The notes under the pieces were generated by a model. That model saw only the letters and a list, made by a program, of their open reading frames with translations. It ran no database searches and had not been told where the DNA came from. 10,299 bases of DNA from Physocladia obscura. Its lineage: Eukaryota > Chytridiomycota > Chytridiomycetes > Chytridiales > Chytriomycetaceae. This document shows, piece by piece, positions 7,533 to 10,299 of this stretch (positions are counted from its first letter, which is position 1; every line of letters starts with the position of its first letter). The stretch is from the NCBI GenBank assembly GCA_027596945.1, contig JADGJH010001385.1, forward strand, positions 1 to 10,299, written 5' to 3'. Position numbers and translations under genes: made by a program.

Positions 7533-8936
7533 TCATTCCCACCGCCAATCACGGAACCACAACTGAATTTCTGGTTCTATCTCAACGGTAGTGCCATGCA
7601 ACTTTGGGACGTGAACTTCAATCTGCCCTCTCTCTCTCGGATTACCACGGTTTTTCACTGGAACACCTTTCCAACCTGTGTATGGGTCTAATTTCTCTGG
7701 TGTTGAATCAGCCCCCACCACAATACAATTACCGTCAAGTATAAACCGGCCCGCAAAATCACACTCATATACAATAATGGAAGACGGTGAAGCGATAGAG
7801 TTGATACCAATCGACAGGTTTGCTGAGGTGATTTTTTTCGCAGGTGATAGGTAAGCTAAAATTCTGCCTGATTCGGAAATATGTGCGAAAAAGTCAACGT
7901 ATGCATATATATGCGCTTCAATCGTTCCTGCTTTTGCTTTTATTGATATCCTGTTTGCCTCGATATGGTGCAACTGAGTCGTAAAATAAATACAAAATTT
8001 TAGACGAGAAAATAATATATACATATATATTTTTTATACCTCTATATTCGTAAACCCAGCTGAAACTTCAAACGAGTTGGGTTTGACCGGTGACAAAACC
8101 CTAAGGAAACCATTAATTGGCGACTCATAGGCGAAGTTATTTTGAACATTTGTTGATGTATGCGCCTGCCAAATAAGCGATGCTGGTGCGTTCAGAGATG
8201 ATAGGCGAAAATTCTGAAGCGGCGTATGGGGTAAGTAAATTACAATTTCGACATGCGGACTATCTTGTGGAAATAGAAACGAAAAAAATGAGTTATTTGG
8301 ATATGATATTGCAAGCTTATAAGTTGACGCCGGGAGAATTTTATCTGTCACTATAATTTTTTTGAAAGTTGACATGGAAGGCGCATAGATTGTTTTTGAC
8401 CAAATAATACGACGTGGAGATATGTTGGAACCGGGAACGATAGTCACGACTGTTGTGCCCAATGATCCCAATATTTCGATAATTAATGAATCAGCCTCAA
8501 ATATTTGTGCGTTACTAAATACTACTGTCGCGGGTGGCTGGTCAAAGTGTTGTATAATAGCGGTAATTGAAAGGGCAATTACAAGAACAGCGAGAGCGGC
8601 TTCAACAAAACGCCGTCGTCTGTTTGCATAATAACGATATCCATCATCTTCACAGCGCGTAGTGTTGAGATCGGTGCCTGGATGTATGTTTGGATCATGA
8701 TTTGAAGTTTGTTCGGAACTTGTTCCATTCCGTTCACGAGTAAAAGAGTGCAAATAGCCGCGTATATGGCTAAAATAAGAAACAATTACGGATTCATTAG
8801 AGCTTGCAGGCTCTGCCGTTTCAGTTGTTGTTGTAATGCTTGATGATGTTAGATTACTCAGCAATGCTTGACGCTCTTGTGATTCGTGGGACATTTTCTT
8901 GGAGTTTTCCACTACCTTCAACATTTTCTTTGGCAT
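7533..8936 (-). CDS. Paralogous single-pass membrane protein with degenerate beta-repeat domain
   Basis: Exon 1 (8936-8040) and exon 2 (7973-7533) join in phase 0 across a 66-nt intron, giving 445 residues from the ATG at 8936. ATGs at 8924 and 8894 are alternatives; 8894 has A at -3 and puts the dileucine motif ERQALL at residues 7-12, as in the neighbouring paralog, so it may be the true start (431 aa). The open frame reaches 8966 only through a GTG. The order is: Ser/Thr-rich cytoplasmic tail, YANRRRRF, one membrane helix (AALAVLVIALSITAIIQ), then a beta-rich domain. The paralogy shows in the shared RRRR-helix junction, in IYLPHTPLQNF against IALPHDQLAAF, and in a C-terminal GW-x-G...G-x-I-x-V block. 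Only one repeat-like turn (AGTIEAH) is kept, so the solenoid has diverged. The protein ends in a Trp-rich tail (LWFRDWRWE). The function is unknown; a surface or vacuolar adhesin/receptor is inference. Confidence 0.85.
7974..8039 (-). other. 66-nt spliceosomal intron
   Basis: The donor is GAG|GTATAA and the acceptor GACTCAG|TTG. A CTAAA-like branch site lies about 30 nt before the acceptor, in AT-rich sequence. Splicing removes the stop at 8036-8034 and joins TNIE to LHHIEANRI without changing frame. The flanking exons both carry the beta-rich pattern. Confidence 0.8.
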
Positions 8937-8950
8937 CGACGTTTTCCACC

Positions 8951-9022
8951 CCACACATCCGCCCACTCCTCATTCTCTATGGGGCTTCTCTAATAAAAAT
9001 TTGAATTGACTGAGATTGTACT
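8951..9022 (-). repeat. Inverted copy of the plus-strand gene's intron/exon boundary (left arm)
   Basis: The reverse complement matches 10228-10299 at 71 of 72 positions. The sole difference is ATA against ACA (Ile for Thr) in the exon part. The arm holds 33 bases of intron 3' end, the TTATTAG acceptor and 39 bases of exon (RSPIENEEWADVW). On the minus strand the exon frame goes on for ten more codons to a TGA at about 8919. It forms the immediate 5' flank of the two-exon membrane-protein gene. The arm may be longer, because its partner is cut by the window end. Confidence 0.9.
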
Positions 9023-9041
9023 GCGGCCAGTGACAAATCAA

Positions 9042-9155
9042 CTCAACTTTGAATGGTGTGGTTTATTTGCACTGACAGACAGTGTGAGTTCTCTATGTAA
9101 AGTGTTGTGTTTGTGTGACAGTATTGTGTCGTCCCCTCAACTTTGAATGGTGTGG
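9042..9155 (+). repeat. Pair of 20-bp direct repeats
   Basis: CTCAACTTTGAATGGTGTGG occurs at 9042-9061 and, identically, at 9136-9155, 94 bp apart. Both lie in the GT-rich gap between the divergent genes, which could hold promoters for both. They could be paired protein-binding sites or the remnant of a local duplication; the sequence between them does not itself repeat clearly. Confidence 0.75.
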
Positions 9156-9281
9156 GATTGTTCAGTGGAAGTCAGGTGATGGATAAAGTATTGATTTATG
9201 TTAGTGATAAAAGTAGTGGTGTATTCTCGCTCAAAAAGTCCAATTTGTTGGATTTTTTGTGCTAAAAATAGACAGGGGGGT

Positions 9282-10299
9282 ATGCTTGGATCTTTGAACC
9301 GTGACGACGAATTCACTCAGCAGCAACACGATCAACTCAACAGCATCGACCAGGCCCTTACGGCGAAGAGAGTGAGAAACAGAGCTGGTCTCGAGGCGGA
9401 GAGACGCGAACTACGGCACCTAAAATTGAAAGCGAAGAATGTGACCGAAAGACGTCGGAATTACCAAGAACAAATCGCGTCCACTTCGCAAGGTAGTAAT
9501 ACTGATTATCAATACGCTATTGCAGTATCGATTGTCTGTTCATTCAAAAAACTATAGCGGCACAAGCACCAGCGGCTTTGACGAAAGAAATACGACGATA
9601 ACCCAATCTCCTGTCTCGCATAAAACAACCAAAGACGCCTCTTTATCACCGCCGTTGCACAGACCCGCGAGTAAAAATCAACGTCTTATCACGGACAGCG
9701 ATGAAGAGGACGAAGGTATTATTATTTCCAAGAACCCAGTCTAATGCTTTAATGAATTTTAGTCGCGATTCCATGCAAAACCATTTATCCAGGTCAAGAT
9801 ACTGGCGTAACCTCTCAAATACCAAAATTCATCAAATGAAGCACGTTTGATAGCTCTTGACGAACCCCTCCGTTTACGCTCCCATTCAGGAGCTCACTTG
9901 TTTGACATTGCTAGTGAGCCCAGCAATAGTCAAAAATCGATTATCTCGGATTATAACCCTAATTCAGTCGCAGTAAATGGCTCTTCAATTCCGGCTGCGC
10001 CCATTCGCGTTCGATTCGCCCCACACCTCAAGCAGTTACCAACACCAGCATCCCACATGATTCCTCTTGTTCCGGACACAATTCATGATTCATCTTTCGG
10101 CAATGAAGAATTTGAATCTGATGATGACGAATTTGAACTCGTTCGAGACAGACTCCGAATCGGACGAATCTGTGGACTATGAATTTTATTCCCAAACCCC
10201 ACCGCCAAACGAAAAGGTAACAACTGTAGTACAATCTCAGTCAATTCAAATTTTTATTAGAGAAGCCCCACAGAGAATGAGGAGTGGGCGGATGTGTGG
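9282..10299 (+). CDS. Partial coiled-coil, Ser-rich acidic protein with frame breaks; runs off right edge
   Basis: I do not recognise the family. Exon 1 starts at ATG 9282 (an upstream in-frame ATG at 9198 is possible) and reads LNRDDEFTQQQHDQLNS, then a basic/acidic coiled coil (AERRELRHLKLKAK) to ASTSQ. A 33-nt intron-like segment (9493-9525) follows, but the next coding-like frame (NYSGTSTSGFDERN to ITDSDEEDE) is offset by one base, either by an indel at the A6 run 9546-9551 or by a longer intron (9493-9634). A 47-nt intron (9716-9762) joins to VAIPCKTIYP. A possible 49-nt intron (9793-9841) joins to ARLIALDEPL. The next part ends in an acidic run (FESDDDEF). Near 10141-10148 one base breaks the frame, then TDSESDESVDYEF and TPPPNEK follow. 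A 44-nt intron (10217-10260) leads to RSPTENEEWADVW at the edge. Acidic Ser clusters suggest CK2-type phosphorylation and a nuclear or scaffold role (inference). It could be a live gene with sequence errors or a young pseudogene. It is divergent from the membrane-protein pair. Confidence 0.6.
9716..9762 (+). other. 47-nt spliceosomal intron
   Basis: The donor is GAAG|GTATTA and the acceptor GAATTTTAG|TCG. A CTAAT branch-like motif lies about 20 nt before the acceptor. Splicing skips the TAA at 9742 and continues the frame from DSDEEDE to VAIPCKTIYP. Confidence 0.7.
9793..9841 (+). other. Possible 49-nt intron
   Basis: The donor is CCAG|GTCAAG, which is weak; the acceptor is ATGAAG|CACG. Splicing joins TIYP to ARLIALDEP in frame and skips stops in both flanking frames. 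The alternative is a one-base indel in the A4 run at 9824-9827, which would keep QIP and SSNEAR as coding. Confidence 0.4.
10217..10260 (+). other. 44-nt intron, 3' part shared with the inverted arm
   Basis: The donor is AAAG|GTAACA and the acceptor TTTTTATTAG|AGAAG. Splicing gives PPPNEK followed by RSPTENEEWADVW in phase 0. The unspliced frame is also open to the window edge (VTTVVQSQSIQ), but the spliced peptide is more protein-like. Bases 10228-10260 are repeated, inverted, at 8990-9022. Confidence 0.6.
10228..10299 (+). repeat. Right arm of the 72-bp near-perfect inverted repeat
   Basis: This is the partner of 8951-9022 (71/72 identity). Inward of 10228 the similarity stops abruptly (ACTGT against GGCCGC). 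Outward it is still perfect at the last base of the window, so the true repeat is longer. The arms enclose about 1.2 kb holding the divergent plus-strand gene. Confidence 0.9.

Noticed and set aside
8937..8966. Extension of the two-exon gene to a GTG start
   Set aside because: GTG initiation is not expected in a eukaryotic nuclear gene, and these codons fall in the inverted-repeat arm; the in-frame ATGs at 8936, 8924 and 8894 are better.
10069..10108. 40-nt intron that would repair the frame break in the plus-strand gene
   Set aside because: The donor GTTCCG is poor and splicing would put a non-acidic frame in place of the FESDDDEF run, so an indel near 10141-10148 fits better.

Overview
The window looks like eukaryotic nuclear DNA, most likely from an AT-rich early-diverging fungus (a chytrid-like genome is my inference). 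The reasons are short GT-AG introns (44-79 nt) that join reading frames, a Tc1/mariner transposase relic, long AT-rich repeat tracts, and no bacterial operon or ribosome-binding-site signals. No rRNA, tRNA or CRISPR array was seen.

Layout. From 1 to about 6,150 the DNA is AT-rich and dominated by repeats. An open minus-strand frame (492 to 1) runs off the left edge and encodes a Cys-rich then lysine-rich coiled-coil segment of unknown function. A decayed Tc1/mariner transposase lies on the plus strand (575-1489). It abuts broken minus-strand coding sequence (2016-1490) that may belong to the same gene as the left-edge frame. A pair of diverged inverted arms, each a little over 500 bp, occupies 2221-2755 and 3107-3619. 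These are followed by a diverged tandem dimer (about 3655-3955) and low-complexity AT-rich DNA to about 6.15 kb.

From about 6.2 kb the base composition becomes more balanced and gene-like. Two minus-strand genes lie head to tail: 7397-6207 (one exon) and 8936-7533 (two exons, one 66-nt intron). They encode paralogous single-pass membrane proteins. Both have a short cytoplasmic tail with an ExxxLL dileucine motif, an RRRR stop directly before one membrane helix, and a beta-rich outer domain. In the downstream protein that domain is a clear repeat array with nine GS[VI] motifs, resembling DUF4097-type putative adhesins. In the upstream one the repeats have largely eroded.

Divergently from this pair, a plus-strand multi-exon gene (from 9282 to the right edge) encodes a coiled-coil, Ser-rich, acidic protein. 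It has at least one apparent frameshift. Its last visible intron/exon (10228-10299) exists as an inverted copy at 8951-9022, 71 of 72 bases identical. That copy forms the 5' flank of the upstream membrane-protein gene. The palindromic duplication next to a paralogous pair is the most unusual structure in the window, and it is cut by the right edge.
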